Notes: generated by a model from the sequence alone, not told the origin. A stretch of 64,000 bases of DNA from Terriglobia bacterium (GCA_020073145.1 JAIQFS010000005.1:62001-126000); one strand, 5' to 3'; counted from the stretch's first letter, positions 43,996-53,061 are shown. Numbers and translations: made by a program.

Positions 43996-44304
43996 GAAGA
44001 GACGCCCGATCTCTCTCGCTCCGTGCAACACGCGGACGACTTCCACTCTGCCTGGCCGGGTGAGGTAGAAGATCAGGTACTTGTCAAAGCCCTTCACAGG
44101 GAAGTGGCGCAAACCTGCCAGAGCCGCAACACCCGATTCATAGAGAACCCCACTCCGGGGCTGAGCAGCGAGAAGTTGGCAGGTTTCTTCCACCGCGTCG
44201 AGGTAGCGTTCTGCCAACTCCACGCCGGATCTTTCTCCGAAATAGACGAATTGATCGAGCAGATCGAGACGCGCCCGCGGCCGTTACGTCACCTGCCGCG
44301 TCAT
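43981..44304 (-). pseudogene. parE: parE-like toxin gene with premature stop
   Basis: The ATG at 44304 overlaps the parD stop (ATGA), as in intact parDE pairs. The reading frame begins MTRQVT and then meets TAA at 44284-44286 (codon 7), after which the same frame continues as a typical ParE: 'RPRARLDLLDQFVYFGERSG', 'AAQPRSGVLYES', 'FPVKGFDKYLIFYLTRPGRV', 'EVVRVLHGAREIGRLFADEE'. The normal stop is also missing; the frame runs on into the methyltransferase scrap and beyond. It is therefore broken at both ends. Internal restart at GTG 44223 would give a toxin lacking its first helix. Confidence 0.8.
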
Positions 44305-44585
44305 TTGCGGCGGACCTTTTTGCGATTCCGCAGCCGGGCCAGGGCCTCTTGCTTCAATTCCGACCAGAACCGCGCATCCGCCCCAACCGGCTCGCCGGAG
44401 CCCAACCCTTCCAGCAGCAACGCGTCGAGCTTCTCCTTGGCTCGGCGCTTCTGATCTTCGCGGATCAACTCGCGGACGTACTCGCTCGGCGTGCTATAGC
44501 CAGTCTTGGCCTGCGTTTCGACATACTGCTTGAGCTCTTCCGGGAGAGAAACATTCATCGAGGTCTTTGGCATAAGCAAGGGCAA
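44301..44585 (-). CDS. parD: ParD/CopG-type antitoxin
   Basis: A 94-residue protein with the ParD fold: 'TSMNVSLPEELKQYVETQAK', 'TGYSTPSEYVRELIREDQKR' (ribbon-helix-helix DNA-binding part) followed by an acidic-to-basic toxin-binding tail. It is intact although its partner parE is broken. The first residues MPLLMPKTS suggest the true start could be the second Met (44570). It could still act as a DNA-binding repressor or neutralise related toxins. Confidence 0.85.
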   Translation of the reverse strand: MPLLMPKTSMNVSLPEELKQYVETQAKTGYSTPSEYVRELIREDQKRRAKEKLDALLLEGLGSGEPVGADARFWSELKQEALARLRNRKKVRRK

Positions 44586-44612
44586 AATCTGCCAATTATT
44601 GCCAGTTTATCA

Positions 44613-45437
44613 TTACTGCGGCTTAAACGTCGATTCTGCCCCGAACCGCCGGTAGTTGCTGTAGGCGATGCGCAGACGGATGCGCTGCGGGCCGGTGCGG
44701 AACGGCAGCGCGTCATCGGCGTAGGTGTAGATGGGAAACCAGTGCTGCCCGTCCACGGGTTTACGGATGGTGGTGAAGTGCGGAAACAGATTCTCGTTCT
44801 TCGTCGTCAGGATCTGGGGCACCGCCTGGCCGGCCATGCGCACGATGTTGTAGCCCTTCTTGTCCACCCAGAGCAGGCCGTCGAAGTAGCGCTGGCTGCC
44901 GAGCATCTGGCGCGGCCGCACTTGCAGCACCCAGCAGTCCACGTCGTCCACGGTCTCGTCCCCGCGCGGCTTGGTCTCGTAGTTCCACAGCCGGTCTTCG
45001 GTGAGTACCAGCGGCTGGATGTCGCGGATGTCCTGGAAATCTTCGGCGGTCAAGTGCAGGAACTGCAGAGAATTGGCCGGTTTGCCGATCGCCTCCTCGG
45101 TGCGTTCGTGGGTGGGAGAGAAAATGATGTCGCGGACTTCCCGATACTCGCCGCGCGCGCCGCCGCGCGAGTCCAACTCTTGCAGCGTGACGGTCTGGCG
45201 GTACATGTACTCGTTGCGCTCGGCCTCGGTCTCACTCTCGCGGTGCGCTACCAGTTTGGCCAGATTGGGCGGCGGATCCTCGGCCCAGGCCGGACGCACG
45301 AGCCAGGCGGGCGACAAAAGCGCGGATGCTAGAATGAGGCCAATGACCCTATGGCTCAGGGGATTCCGTGGGGCTCTGCTGTTCGGCTGGGTACCGCTCG
45401 CGGCGGCGGGCCTGTTGTACGCTCGGTTCAAAGACAT
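44613..45437 (-). CDS. Periplasmic protein, outer-membrane-lipoprotein-sorting-like fold
   Basis: A protein of up to 274 residues. A signal peptide is visible at about residues 28-52 ('HRVIGLILASALLSPAWLVR', then PAWA), which means the real start is probably downstream of ATG 45437; only CTG or other weak codons occur near residue 27. The mature part has 'YMYRQTVTLQELDSRGGARG', 'PLVLTEDRLWNYETKPRGDE', 'DCWVLQVRPRQML', 'FDGLLWVDKKGYNIVRM', resembling the LolA/DUF beta-roll used to carry lipids. The N-terminal reading overlaps the divergent CPBP gene. Not named further. Confidence 0.7.
   Translation of the reverse strand: MSLNRAYNRPAAASGTQPNSRAPRNPLSHRVIGLILASALLSPAWLVRPAWAEDPPPNLAKLVAHRESETEAERNEYMYRQTVTLQELDSRGGARGEYREVRDIIFSPTHERTEEAIGKPANSLQFLHLTAEDFQDIRDIQPLVLTEDRLWNYETKPRGDETVDDVDCWVLQVRPRQMLGSQRYFDGLLWVDKKGYNIVRMAGQAVPQILTTKNENLFPHFTTIRKPVDGQHWFPIYTYADDALPFRTGPQRIRLRIAYSNYRRFGAESTFKPQ
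44614..44662. repeat. Direct repeat, right copy
   Basis: The 3' end of the intact periplasmic-protein gene, 46/49 identical to 43842-43890. The gene keeps its own stop (TAA at 44613-44615), so the cassette lies just outside the coding sequence. Confidence 0.9.
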
Positions 45438-46305
45438 TCCCGCTTGGGCGGCTTTGCCCGTTCTGGCCGCCTTCCTCGTGGAGTATCCATTCTATCTGGT
45501 TCCGAGTTCGCCCATTCTCCGCAAGCACGTGAGCGGTAGAATTCTACCTCTGTTCCTGGTAGCGTCGGTCTTGCTGCCGTACCTGATTTGCTACGCGCCC
45601 CTGGGCCAGGTGCATTGGAACGCTGTGGTGCGGTTGGCGGTGCTGGCTCTGGCCCTCGGCCTCTGGTATCTGGTGCTGCCCGTGACGGCGGTGACCGATA
45701 TCCTCTTCCTGGTCTTGCTCGCGGCGGTCCTGCTGGGGAAATACTTCGATGCGATTTATCCCGCGCCTTACCCCGGTTTGAAAATTGCGATCCTCGGTCA
45801 GATTGCGCTGATCCACATGTCCGTTCTGGTGCTGCTCGGGCAGCGCCGCGTCCACCCCGTGGGCTACGGATTTGTGCCGAACTTGCGGGACTGCCGCATC
45901 GGCGTTCTGCACTACCTCGGCTTTCTGCCCGTGGGCGCGGCCGTGGCGCTGCCCCTGCGGGCCGTCCGGCTGGCGCAGCAGCCTGCGCCGCTGTGGAAAG
46001 CCGCCGGCACCTTCCTGGGATTCCTCCTGGTGATCGCGCTGTTCGAGGAGTTCCTCTTCCGCGGCGTGATTCAGCAGTGGATGGAGGAATGGACCTTCAG
46101 CCGGACGGCCGCGCTGCTGTTGACCTCGACGATCTTCGGCCTAGCCCATCTGTGGTTCCGCGATTTTCCCAACTGGCGATGGGCACTCATCGCCGCCATC
46201 CTCGGCTGGTTCTGCGGCCACGCGCGCAACCAGGCCGGCAGCATCCGGGCCGGAGTGCTGACGCACGCGCTGGTGGTGACCACGTGGCGCGCTTTCTTTA
46301 TCTGA
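45343..46305 (+). CDS. CPBP family intramembrane metalloprotease
   Basis: A 320-residue membrane protein with about eight hydrophobic segments. ATG 45343 has GAGG 4 nt upstream; ATG 45334 is an alternative. The CAAX/Abi motifs are present near the C-terminus: 'EEFLFRGVIQQW' (EExxxR), 'FGLAHLWF' (FxxxH) and 'HARNQAGSIRAGVLTHAL' (third motif, N/H). Such proteins cleave prenylated or bacteriocin-related peptides inside the membrane; the substrate here is unknown. It is divergent from the periplasmic protein gene. Confidence 0.88.
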   Translation: MTLWLRGFRGALLFGWVPLAAAGLLYARFKDIPAWAALPVLAAFLVEYPFYLVPSSPILRKHVSGRILPLFLVASVLLPYLICYAPLGQVHWNAVVRLAVLALALGLWYLVLPVTAVTDILFLVLLAAVLLGKYFDAIYPAPYPGLKIAILGQIALIHMSVLVLLGQRRVHPVGYGFVPNLRDCRIGVLHYLGFLPVGAAVALPLRAVRLAQQPAPLWKAAGTFLGFLLVIALFEEFLFRGVIQQWMEEWTFSRTAALLLTSTIFGLAHLWFRDFPNWRWALIAAILGWFCGHARNQAGSIRAGVLTHALVVTTWRAFFI

Positions 46306-46390
46306 GCGTGGAGATCGCGCCTTTCCCGGCGCCGGCTGGAGTGTTGTGGGATGGCGGAGCGCGGGCTCTTTCGGCAGCCCACTCCGCGCC

Positions 46391-47284
46391 CTACTTTGGG
46401 GCGGCGGTTTCGGCGCCGGCCTTCTTGAGCTTCAGCTGATATTCGGGGTACATGGTTTCCGCTCCGCCTAAGGCCGCGGCGAGCGGGATATGGTACTTGT
46501 CGGCGAACTCGCGCAGAAACGGGTTCTGGCCCGGCAGGTAATTCGGCACGTCGCCGGGCGGACGATCGGCGATCTCGACCACGGATTCGCAGGGATACAG
46601 CCAGTTGAGTCCTTCCGGCAGGACCAGTTCGAAGACCTGGCTTCGCACGAAAGGCTCGGTGAGATACACCGGATCGGTGACAATGGCGACGTGACTAAGG
46701 TAGTCCCCATGCCGCGTGAAGTGCTCCACCAGCGTGGCCTGATCGCTCTCCGGCAGTCCGTTACGCCGCACCTCGCCCTGTTTGATGTGGGTGGTGTAGA
46801 CGGTGAGCGTATCGCCTTCCCACTTGCCGGTCGAGAATCCCATCCATGTGTGCGGGGCATTGGGAGAAGGATGCGGACGGCCATCCATCCAGATCGTGCG
46901 GTTCTGCTCGTAGGTGCTGATGTATTGACGGATGGCGATCACGCGCTGCGATTGCGGATCCTTTTCTTCCCAGCTGCGGAAATTGAGCGGCCCGCCGTAG
47001 ATATAGGAAGACACATGGACCTGGCATTGATGTTCGGGAAGAGTCACCCGCGAAGCGCTCCAGGCCAGCCCCCAGGCCCGCGCCCCTTCGGTAATCGGCA
47101 CACCGAAGTACTCGCCGATGGCGGGGTTCCCGGTCAGCTCGTCATGAAAGCGCGCGGGGGACCAACTACCGCTAATGTCGAAACCCGGCGAGGCATTGAA
47201 CGAGCCGGCGAATTGGCCGAAGGCCGGCGCGCACAACAGGCCTGAGAACAGCACCATCCACTTGGTTCGCGCTCTTGGGCCCAT
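46391..47284 (-). CDS. Secreted conserved hypothetical protein of acidobacterial type
   Basis: A 297-residue protein from ATG 47284 with a signal peptide (WMVLFSGLLCAPAFGQ). The mature sequence 'WMDGRPHPSPNAPHTWMGFS', 'TGKWEGDTLTVYTTHIKQGE', 'DPVYLTEPFVRSQVFEL' belongs to a family often seen, in many copies, in acidobacterial and some gammaproteobacterial genomes with no assigned function. No active-site motif is clear. Upstream, 47285-47730 has no convincing gene. Confidence 0.75.
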   Translation of the reverse strand: MGPRARTKWMVLFSGLLCAPAFGQFAGSFNASPGFDISGSWSPARFHDELTGNPAIGEYFGVPITEGARAWGLAWSASRVTLPEHQCQVHVSSYIYGGPLNFRSWEEKDPQSQRVIAIRQYISTYEQNRTIWMDGRPHPSPNAPHTWMGFSTGKWEGDTLTVYTTHIKQGEVRRNGLPESDQATLVEHFTRHGDYLSHVAIVTDPVYLTEPFVRSQVFELVLPEGLNWLYPCESVVEIADRPPGDVPNYLPGQNPFLREFADKYHIPLAAALGGAETMYPEYQLKLKKAGAETAAPK

Positions 47285-47676
47285 GTGACTTCTTGAGGCG
47301 ATTATGCCACGTTTTCCGAGTGATCGGGCACTCCGGCAAAACAAGCCGTCAGCTCGATCAGTTCTGACCTCGTCGGACTGCTGAAGGATTGTATCAGACG
47401 CGCAAGGTCGGCTCCTTGCCCGATTAGCTCCGACATGCGCGAATAGCGCAGCGTGGCTGCCGGTTCGAACCAGGATCCGCGCCTTCCCGGTGATCCGAGC
47501 GGCGCCGTGAGACTCGATATAACCGTCCCCCTGCGTCGCCCGCCCGAATCGGTGGAGGCCCTCTCCGCCGAAAACCGCGCGTCCGCCGGCAAGAAATAGC
47601 ATGGACCGATACCCGTGTCAATCCCCTTGTGTGACTACCGGAGTGGGCTTAAGTCCTGTTTTATCTGTGACTCCGA

Positions 47677-47705
47677 TTGACCGCGCGTAACCAGAGTGAT
47701 AAACT
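47677..47705 (+). promoter_or_regulatory. Sigma-70-type promoter of the DUF1592 operon
   Basis: TTGACC (47677-47682), a 17-bp spacer and TAAACT (47700-47705). Transcription would begin near 47712, 19 nt before the ATG at 47731. It supports that start over the in-frame TTG at 47677, which coincides with the -35. The rest of 47285-47730 shows nothing convincing. Confidence 0.65.
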
Positions 47706-47730
47706 CAGCGCCAGGATTATCAGAGGTGCG

Positions 47731-50211
47731 ATGCCCCACGTGCGCGCAGTCCCAGGCGGCTGTCGGTCGGTGTTTTCCCGGACAGGAATCGGATGGACGG
47801 TAGCCGGTTGCGCCGCGGCACTGATGGTCAGTGCCGGATCTCTCCGGGCGGAGCGCCCCCCGCAAAAGCCAGCGGCTTCTGCCGCAGCCGCGCCGGATCG
47901 GGCTCTTTTGGACCAGTACTGCCTCACCTGTCATAACCAAAAGCTCAAGACGGCCGGTCTGATGTTCGACCGGATGGATCTGCACCAGATTGGCGACCAT
48001 GCCGACGTCTGGGAAAAAGTGGTGCGCAAGCTTCGCGGCGGCATGATGCCCCCTCAGGGCATGCCTCGCCCCGATGCCGCTGCGACGGACGCATTCCTCG
48101 CGAGCCTGGAGACATCGCTCGACCGCGCGGCCAAGGCCGATCCGAATCCCGGCCGGGCCTCGCTGCACCGGCTCAACCGCACCGAATACGGCAACGTGGT
48201 TCGCGACTTGCTCCATCTGAACGTGGACGTCACCGCGCTGCTTCCCGCCGACGACGAAGCCAACGGCTTCGACAATATCGCCGATGTCTTGAAGGTATCG
48301 CCATCGCTCCTGGAGCAATACCTGAACGCTTCGCGCGAGATCAGCCGCCTGGCGGTGGGCGACCCGTCGATTCAGCCGGTCAGCCAGGTCTACCAACTGC
48401 CGCCCGATCTGCCGCAAGACGATCAGATCGAAGGCTTACCGTTGGGAACGCGCGGGGGAATTCTCATCCATCACAACTTCCCGTTGGACGCGCAGTACGA
48501 TCTCAGCGTGGGGCTGCTGCGCAACATTGTCGGCTATATCACCGGCCTCGAGTTCGCGCACCAGCTGGAGATCACGGTGGACGGCCAGCGGGTCTTCCTG
48601 GCGCCGGTCGGCGGTGAGGAAGACAACAAGATGATGGACACGAACCTCGGTGTAGCGGGGGACACGCTGGATGCGCGCTTGAAAACGCGGATTCCGGTGA
48701 CTGCCGGTCCGCACACCGTGGCCGTGACCTTCCTGCGCCGCGATTCGGCCGAATCCGACGAACCGCTGCAGCTCTTCACGCGCGACCACGATTTACAGAA
48801 CATGAACGGTCTCCCGCTGATCGAACGCGTGCAAATTACTGGCCCGTTCGAGGCCAAGGGCCCGGGTGACACCCCCAGCCGCCAGCGGATTTTCACCTGC
48901 CGTCCGGCCGAAGGCGCCGACGAAGTTCCCTGCGCGCGGCAGATTCTTTCGACGCTGGCCCGCCGCGCCTATCGCCGTCCGCTTTCGGACCGCGACATGG
49001 AGCTGCTGCTCAGTTTCTACCAGACAGGTCGGAACCGGGGCAGCTTCGATGGCGGCATCGAGACCGCGCTGCGGCTCATCCTGGCGGATCCGAAATTCAT
49101 TTTTCGCTACGAAGCCGATCCGGCCAACGCGGCGCCGGGTTCCCTCCACCGGCTCAGCGACCTGGAACTGGCGTCGCGGCTGTCGTTTTTCCTGTGGAGC
49201 AGCATTCCCGATGACGAACTGCTGAACGTGGCCGCGCAGGGCAAGCTGCACGATCCCGCGGTGCTGCGGCAGCAGGTGCGGCGCATGCTAGCCGACCGCC
49301 GCGCCGAGGCGCTGGTCAACAACTTCGCCTCGCAATGGCTGTTCTTGCGCAACCTTCCCGCCACCACCCGCGACCAGGGCGAATTTCCGAATTTCGACGA
49401 CAACCTGCGTACGGCGTTTGCGCGCGAAACCGAATTGTTCTTCGGCAGCATCATGCACGAGGACCGCAGCCTGCTCGACCTGATGAACGCCAACTATACC
49501 TTCGTCAATGAGCGGCTGGCCAAGCAGTATGGCATCCCCGACATCTATGGCAGCCAGTTCCGGCGCGTCACCTTGACCGACGATGCCCGCCGCGGCCTGC
49601 TGGGGCAGGGAAGCATTCTCACGGTGACGTCGTATCCCAACCGCACGTCTCCGGTGCTGCGCGGCAAGTGGATTCTGGAAAACATTCTGGGGACGCCGGT
49701 GCCGGCGCCGCCGCCCAACGTGCCGCCGCTCAAGGAAAACAGCGAAGGCGCCAAAGCGAAGTCCATGCGTGAGCTCATGGAAGATCACCGCAAGAACCCG
49801 GCCTGCGCCACCTGCCACAAGATCATGGACCCGCTGGGTTTCTCGCTCGAGAATTTCGATGCCACCGGCGAGTGGCGCACCAAGGAGAAGGCCGGGCCCA
49901 TCGATGCCTCGGGGCAGTTGGCCGATGGAACGCAGGTGGATGGTCCCGTGGCTCTGCGGCAAGCGCTCATGCGGCGCCCCGAGCAGTTTGTGGCGACGTT
50001 TACCGAGAAATTGCTGACCTATGCGCTGGGTCGCGGCCTGGAGTATTACGATATGCCGGTGGTGCGCACCATTGCGCGGGACGCCGCCGCCCACAACTAC
50101 CGTTTTTCATCGATCGTGATGGGGATTGTGGAGAGCGAGCCGTTTGTGATGAAGAAGGCGCCGGAGGCGGAGAGCCCGCGGGTAGACACCGCGGCTGTCC
50201 GGCAGAAGTGA
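47731..50211 (+). CDS. DUF1592/1588/1585 cytochrome-like secreted protein
   Basis: An 826-residue protein with a signal-like segment (about 19-40) and a planctomycete-type haem site CLTCH at residues 64-68. It continues with 'LHRLNRTEYGNVVRDLL' (DUF1587), 'LLLSFYQTGRNRGSFDGGIE' (DUF1595), 'LSFFLWSSIPDDELL' (DUF1592) and 'CATCHKIMDPLGFSLENFD' (DUF1588, second CxxCH), then DUF1585. The family is thought to take part in periplasmic oxidation of polymers or aromatics, but biochemical data are sparse. The next gene, DUF1552, is its regular partner. ATG 47731 has AGAGG upstream. Confidence 0.92.
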   Translation: MPHVRAVPGGCRSVFSRTGIGWTVAGCAAALMVSAGSLRAERPPQKPAASAAAAPDRALLDQYCLTCHNQKLKTAGLMFDRMDLHQIGDHADVWEKVVRKLRGGMMPPQGMPRPDAAATDAFLASLETSLDRAAKADPNPGRASLHRLNRTEYGNVVRDLLHLNVDVTALLPADDEANGFDNIADVLKVSPSLLEQYLNASREISRLAVGDPSIQPVSQVYQLPPDLPQDDQIEGLPLGTRGGILIHHNFPLDAQYDLSVGLLRNIVGYITGLEFAHQLEITVDGQRVFLAPVGGEEDNKMMDTNLGVAGDTLDARLKTRIPVTAGPHTVAVTFLRRDSAESDEPLQLFTRDHDLQNMNGLPLIERVQITGPFEAKGPGDTPSRQRIFTCRPAEGADEVPCARQILSTLARRAYRRPLSDRDMELLLSFYQTGRNRGSFDGGIETALRLILADPKFIFRYEADPANAAPGSLHRLSDLELASRLSFFLWSSIPDDELLNVAAQGKLHDPAVLRQQVRRMLADRRAEALVNNFASQWLFLRNLPATTRDQGEFPNFDDNLRTAFARETELFFGSIMHEDRSLLDLMNANYTFVNERLAKQYGIPDIYGSQFRRVTLTDDARRGLLGQGSILTVTSYPNRTSPVLRGKWILENILGTPVPAPPPNVPPLKENSEGAKAKSMRELMEDHRKNPACATCHKIMDPLGFSLENFDATGEWRTKEKAGPIDASGQLADGTQVDGPVALRQALMRRPEQFVATFTEKLLTYALGRGLEYYDMPVVRTIARDAAAHNYRFSSIVMGIVESEPFVMKKAPEAESPRVDTAAVRQK

Positions 50212-50228
50212 AGAGACCGGGGGGAACT

Positions 50229-51557
50229 ATGCTGATCACGAAGAAACATCTTCCACGGCGCACGTTTTTGCGCGGCGTCGGCGTCACATTGTCGCTGCCG
50301 TTGCTCGACTCGATGGTTCCGGCCCTCACGGCCCAGAGCAAGACCGCCGCCAATCCGCTGCCGCGCATGGGGTTCATCTACGTGCCGCACGGCGCCATCA
50401 TGGATCAGTGGACCCCCAAGACGGAAGGCAAGGACTTCGAGTTCACGCGGATTCTGAAGCCGCTCGAACCCTTTCGCGACCGCCTGAATGTGGTGAGCGG
50501 CCTGCACCATAAGGCGGCGGATACTACCGCCGTCCATTCGCTGAGCCCAACCACCTGGCTGAGCGGCGTGCGCCCCAAACCGACGCAGGGAGAAGATGCG
50601 TATGCGGGCGTAACGGCCGACCAGATCGCCGCCGAGCATATGGGTCAGGACTCGCTGCTGCCTTCCATCGAACTGGCTACCGAAGACCACTCCGGCCTGC
50701 TGGGCGAGTGCGACCGCGATTACGGTTGCATCTACATGAACACACTCTCCTGGCGGACTCCCACCACCCCCATGCCCATGGAGATCAATCCACGCAAGGT
50801 TTTCGAGCGCATGTTCGGGACAGGTGGCACGGCCGCCGACCGGGCGGCGCGTAATCAGGAAGACCGCAGCATTCTGGATGCCGTCACCAGCGAGGCTTCG
50901 GATCTGCAGCGCAGCCTGGGACCGCACGACCGCACCACCATGGACGAGTATCTGGAGAATGTGCGCGAAATCGAGCGCCGCATCCAGAAGGCCGGGACCT
51001 TCCACGCCTCGGAAGTGGCGCTGCCGGATGAACCCGTGGGCATTCCGTATTCGTTCGAAGAGCACATCAAGCTCATGTACGAATTGCTGGCGCTGGCGTA
51101 CCAGGCTAATATCACGCGCGTCGGCAGTTTCATGGTGGCGCGCGAGGTCAGCAACCGAACCTACCCGCAAGTGGGAGTGCCCGACGGCCATCACGCCACG
51201 TCTCATCACCAGAACAAGGCGGAGAAGATCGAGAAGCTGGTGAAAATCCAGAACTACCACATCACCCTGTTCGCGGAATTCGTAAAGAAGTTGCAGTCCA
51301 CGCCCGATGGCGACGGCACGCTGCTCGATCATGCTGTGCTGCTGTACGGCAGCAACATGAGCAACAGCAACCTGCACAATCACTTTCCGCTACCGAACCT
51401 GGTGGTGGGGGGCGCCGCCGGCCGGATGCAGGGAAACCGTCACATCAAGTGTCCGGATCACACGCCGATGACGAACTTGCTGCTGGCCCTGCTGGACAAG
51501 GGTGGAGTTCCGATGGAAAAGCTCGGCGATAGCACAGGCGAGTTGGTGGAGTTGTAA
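50229..51557 (+). CDS. DUF1552 (HXXSHH) secreted protein
   Basis: A 442-residue protein with a twin-arginine signal ('PRRTFLRGVGVTLSLPLLDS') and a G-rich ribosome site. The family motif is 'GHHATSHHQN'. 'LSPTTWLSGVRP' and 'LLYGSNMSNSNLHNHFPLPN' suggest a sulfatase/alkaline-phosphatase-like metal site. It lies 17 nt after the DUF1592 gene, the standard arrangement, and both are periplasmic. No experimentally set function is known to me. Confidence 0.92.
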   Translation: MLITKKHLPRRTFLRGVGVTLSLPLLDSMVPALTAQSKTAANPLPRMGFIYVPHGAIMDQWTPKTEGKDFEFTRILKPLEPFRDRLNVVSGLHHKAADTTAVHSLSPTTWLSGVRPKPTQGEDAYAGVTADQIAAEHMGQDSLLPSIELATEDHSGLLGECDRDYGCIYMNTLSWRTPTTPMPMEINPRKVFERMFGTGGTAADRAARNQEDRSILDAVTSEASDLQRSLGPHDRTTMDEYLENVREIERRIQKAGTFHASEVALPDEPVGIPYSFEEHIKLMYELLALAYQANITRVGSFMVAREVSNRTYPQVGVPDGHHATSHHQNKAEKIEKLVKIQNYHITLFAEFVKKLQSTPDGDGTLLDHAVLLYGSNMSNSNLHNHFPLPNLVVGGAAGRMQGNRHIKCPDHTPMTNLLLALLDKGGVPMEKLGDSTGELVEL

Positions 51558-51558
51558 G

Positions 51559-53061
51559 GTGGCGAAGCGGCGCATTACCCTTCTGGTCCTCGCCACTCTG
51601 CCCGCATTCGCGGCGGATACCCGCCTGCCCGACGCCGCCCAGGCCGCCGACCGCGCCACCGTGCAGACGCTGCTCGATCAGCACACCGATGCCAACGCGC
51701 CCGAAGCGGACGGCACCACCGCCCTGCACTGGGCGGCCCGCCTGAACGATCTGGAAATGGCCGCCCGCCTGATTCGCGCCGGCGCCAACGTGAAGGTCGC
51801 CAACCGCTATGGCGTGACGCCGCTGTACCTGGCCTGTGTGAACGGCCGCGCCGCGATGATTGAGACGCTGCTGAAGGCCGGGGCCGATCCCAACGCCGCC
51901 GTCACCGAAGGCGAAACCGCGCTCATGACCGCGGCCCGCACGGGCAAAGTGGAGGCGGCCCAGGTTCTGCTGGATCACGGCGCCGCCGTCGATACTCGCG
52001 AGAACTGGCGCGGCCAGACCGCCCTGATGTGGGCAGTCTCCGAACGCCATCCCGAGATGGTTCGCGTATTGATCGCGCACGGCGCTGACGTCAATGCCCG
52101 ATCCGCCACCCAGCACTGGGAGCGGCAGGTGACCGCCGAGCCGCGGGACAAGTGGCTCCCCCCGGGCGGCATGACCCCGCTGCTCTTCGCCTCCCGCGAC
52201 AACTGTCTCGAATGCGCCCGCATCCTGATCGACAAGGGCGCCGATGTCAACGTCACCGATCCGGACGGCATCGGCACCGTGCTTTCGGCGGCCATCAACG
52301 GCCATTATGACGTCGGCATCTTCCTGGTCGAAAAAGGCGCGAACCCGAACCTTGCCGATAAGACCGGCCGGACTGCGCTCTACGCCGCAGTGGACGACCA
52401 CACCATGCCCGCCTCGAACCGGCCCTCGCCGAAAGAAATCGACAACCAGCACACCAGCTTGGATCTGATCCAGGCGCTGCTGGCTCATGGGGCCGACGTC
52501 AACGCGCAACTGCTGAAGCAGCAGCCATACCGCACCAAGCTCGACCGCGGCGTGGACACCATGCTGACCACCGGTACCACCCCATTCTTGCGCGCCGCCC
52601 GCGCCGCCGATCTGGAAGTGATGCGGCTGCTTCTGGCCAAAGGCGCCGACGTTAAGCTGGCCACACGCAACGGGATCAATCCCCTGATGGCCGCTGCTGG
52701 AGTGGGCACCAAGGAAGAAGACACCGTAGGCCGCCACAAGACCGAGGCCGAGACCATCGAAGCCATCAAGCTGTGCCTGGATGCCGGTCTCGACCTCAAT
52801 ACGGCCGACCGCAACGGCGAAACCGCCGTGCATGGCGCGGCCCGGGAAGGCTACACCGATGTGGTCCGCTTCCTCGCCGAACACGGCGCCCAACTGGACG
52901 TGAAAAGCAAAAGAGGCCTCACCCCACTGGACGCCGCTCTGGGTCTGGCGGGCGGCGGCGGTTTCGACGGCACCGCCGGCGTGCCGCACCCCGAGACCGC
53001 CGCGCTCCTCCGGCAGTTGATGGGCGTGCCCACGGCCGAGGTTGACGGAAAACGGCAGTAA
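51559..53061 (+). CDS. Secreted ankyrin-repeat protein
   Basis: A 500-residue protein starting at GTG 51559, one base after the DUF1552 stop, with GGAG inside the previous gene. Signal peptide 'RRITLLVLATLPAFAADTRL'. About ten ankyrin repeats follow ('DGTTALHWAARLNDLEMAAR', 'EGETALMTAARTGKVEAAQV', 'NGINPLMAAAGVG', 'NGETAVHGAAREGYTDVVRF'). Ankyrins bind proteins; together with its neighbours it seems to form a three-gene periplasmic unit. The 300-bp gap after it has no gene that I can support. Confidence 0.85.
   Translation: MAKRRITLLVLATLPAFAADTRLPDAAQAADRATVQTLLDQHTDANAPEADGTTALHWAARLNDLEMAARLIRAGANVKVANRYGVTPLYLACVNGRAAMIETLLKAGADPNAAVTEGETALMTAARTGKVEAAQVLLDHGAAVDTRENWRGQTALMWAVSERHPEMVRVLIAHGADVNARSATQHWERQVTAEPRDKWLPPGGMTPLLFASRDNCLECARILIDKGADVNVTDPDGIGTVLSAAINGHYDVGIFLVEKGANPNLADKTGRTALYAAVDDHTMPASNRPSPKEIDNQHTSLDLIQALLAHGADVNAQLLKQQPYRTKLDRGVDTMLTTGTTPFLRAARAADLEVMRLLLAKGADVKLATRNGINPLMAAAGVGTKEEDTVGRHKTEAETIEAIKLCLDAGLDLNTADRNGETAVHGAAREGYTDVVRFLAEHGAQLDVKSKRGLTPLDAALGLAGGGGFDGTAGVPHPETAALLRQLMGVPTAEVDGKRQ

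Noticed and set aside
47450-47480. GGTTCGAACC, the usual T-arm sequence of a tRNA
   Set aside because: On either strand the five bases flanking the TTCGAAC loop do not form a proper T stem, and no anticodon or acceptor arm can be placed around it.
47285-47602. N-terminal extension of the secreted hypothetical at 46391-47284
   Set aside because: The extension hides a good signal peptide and ATG at 47284, and its translation has no conserved character.
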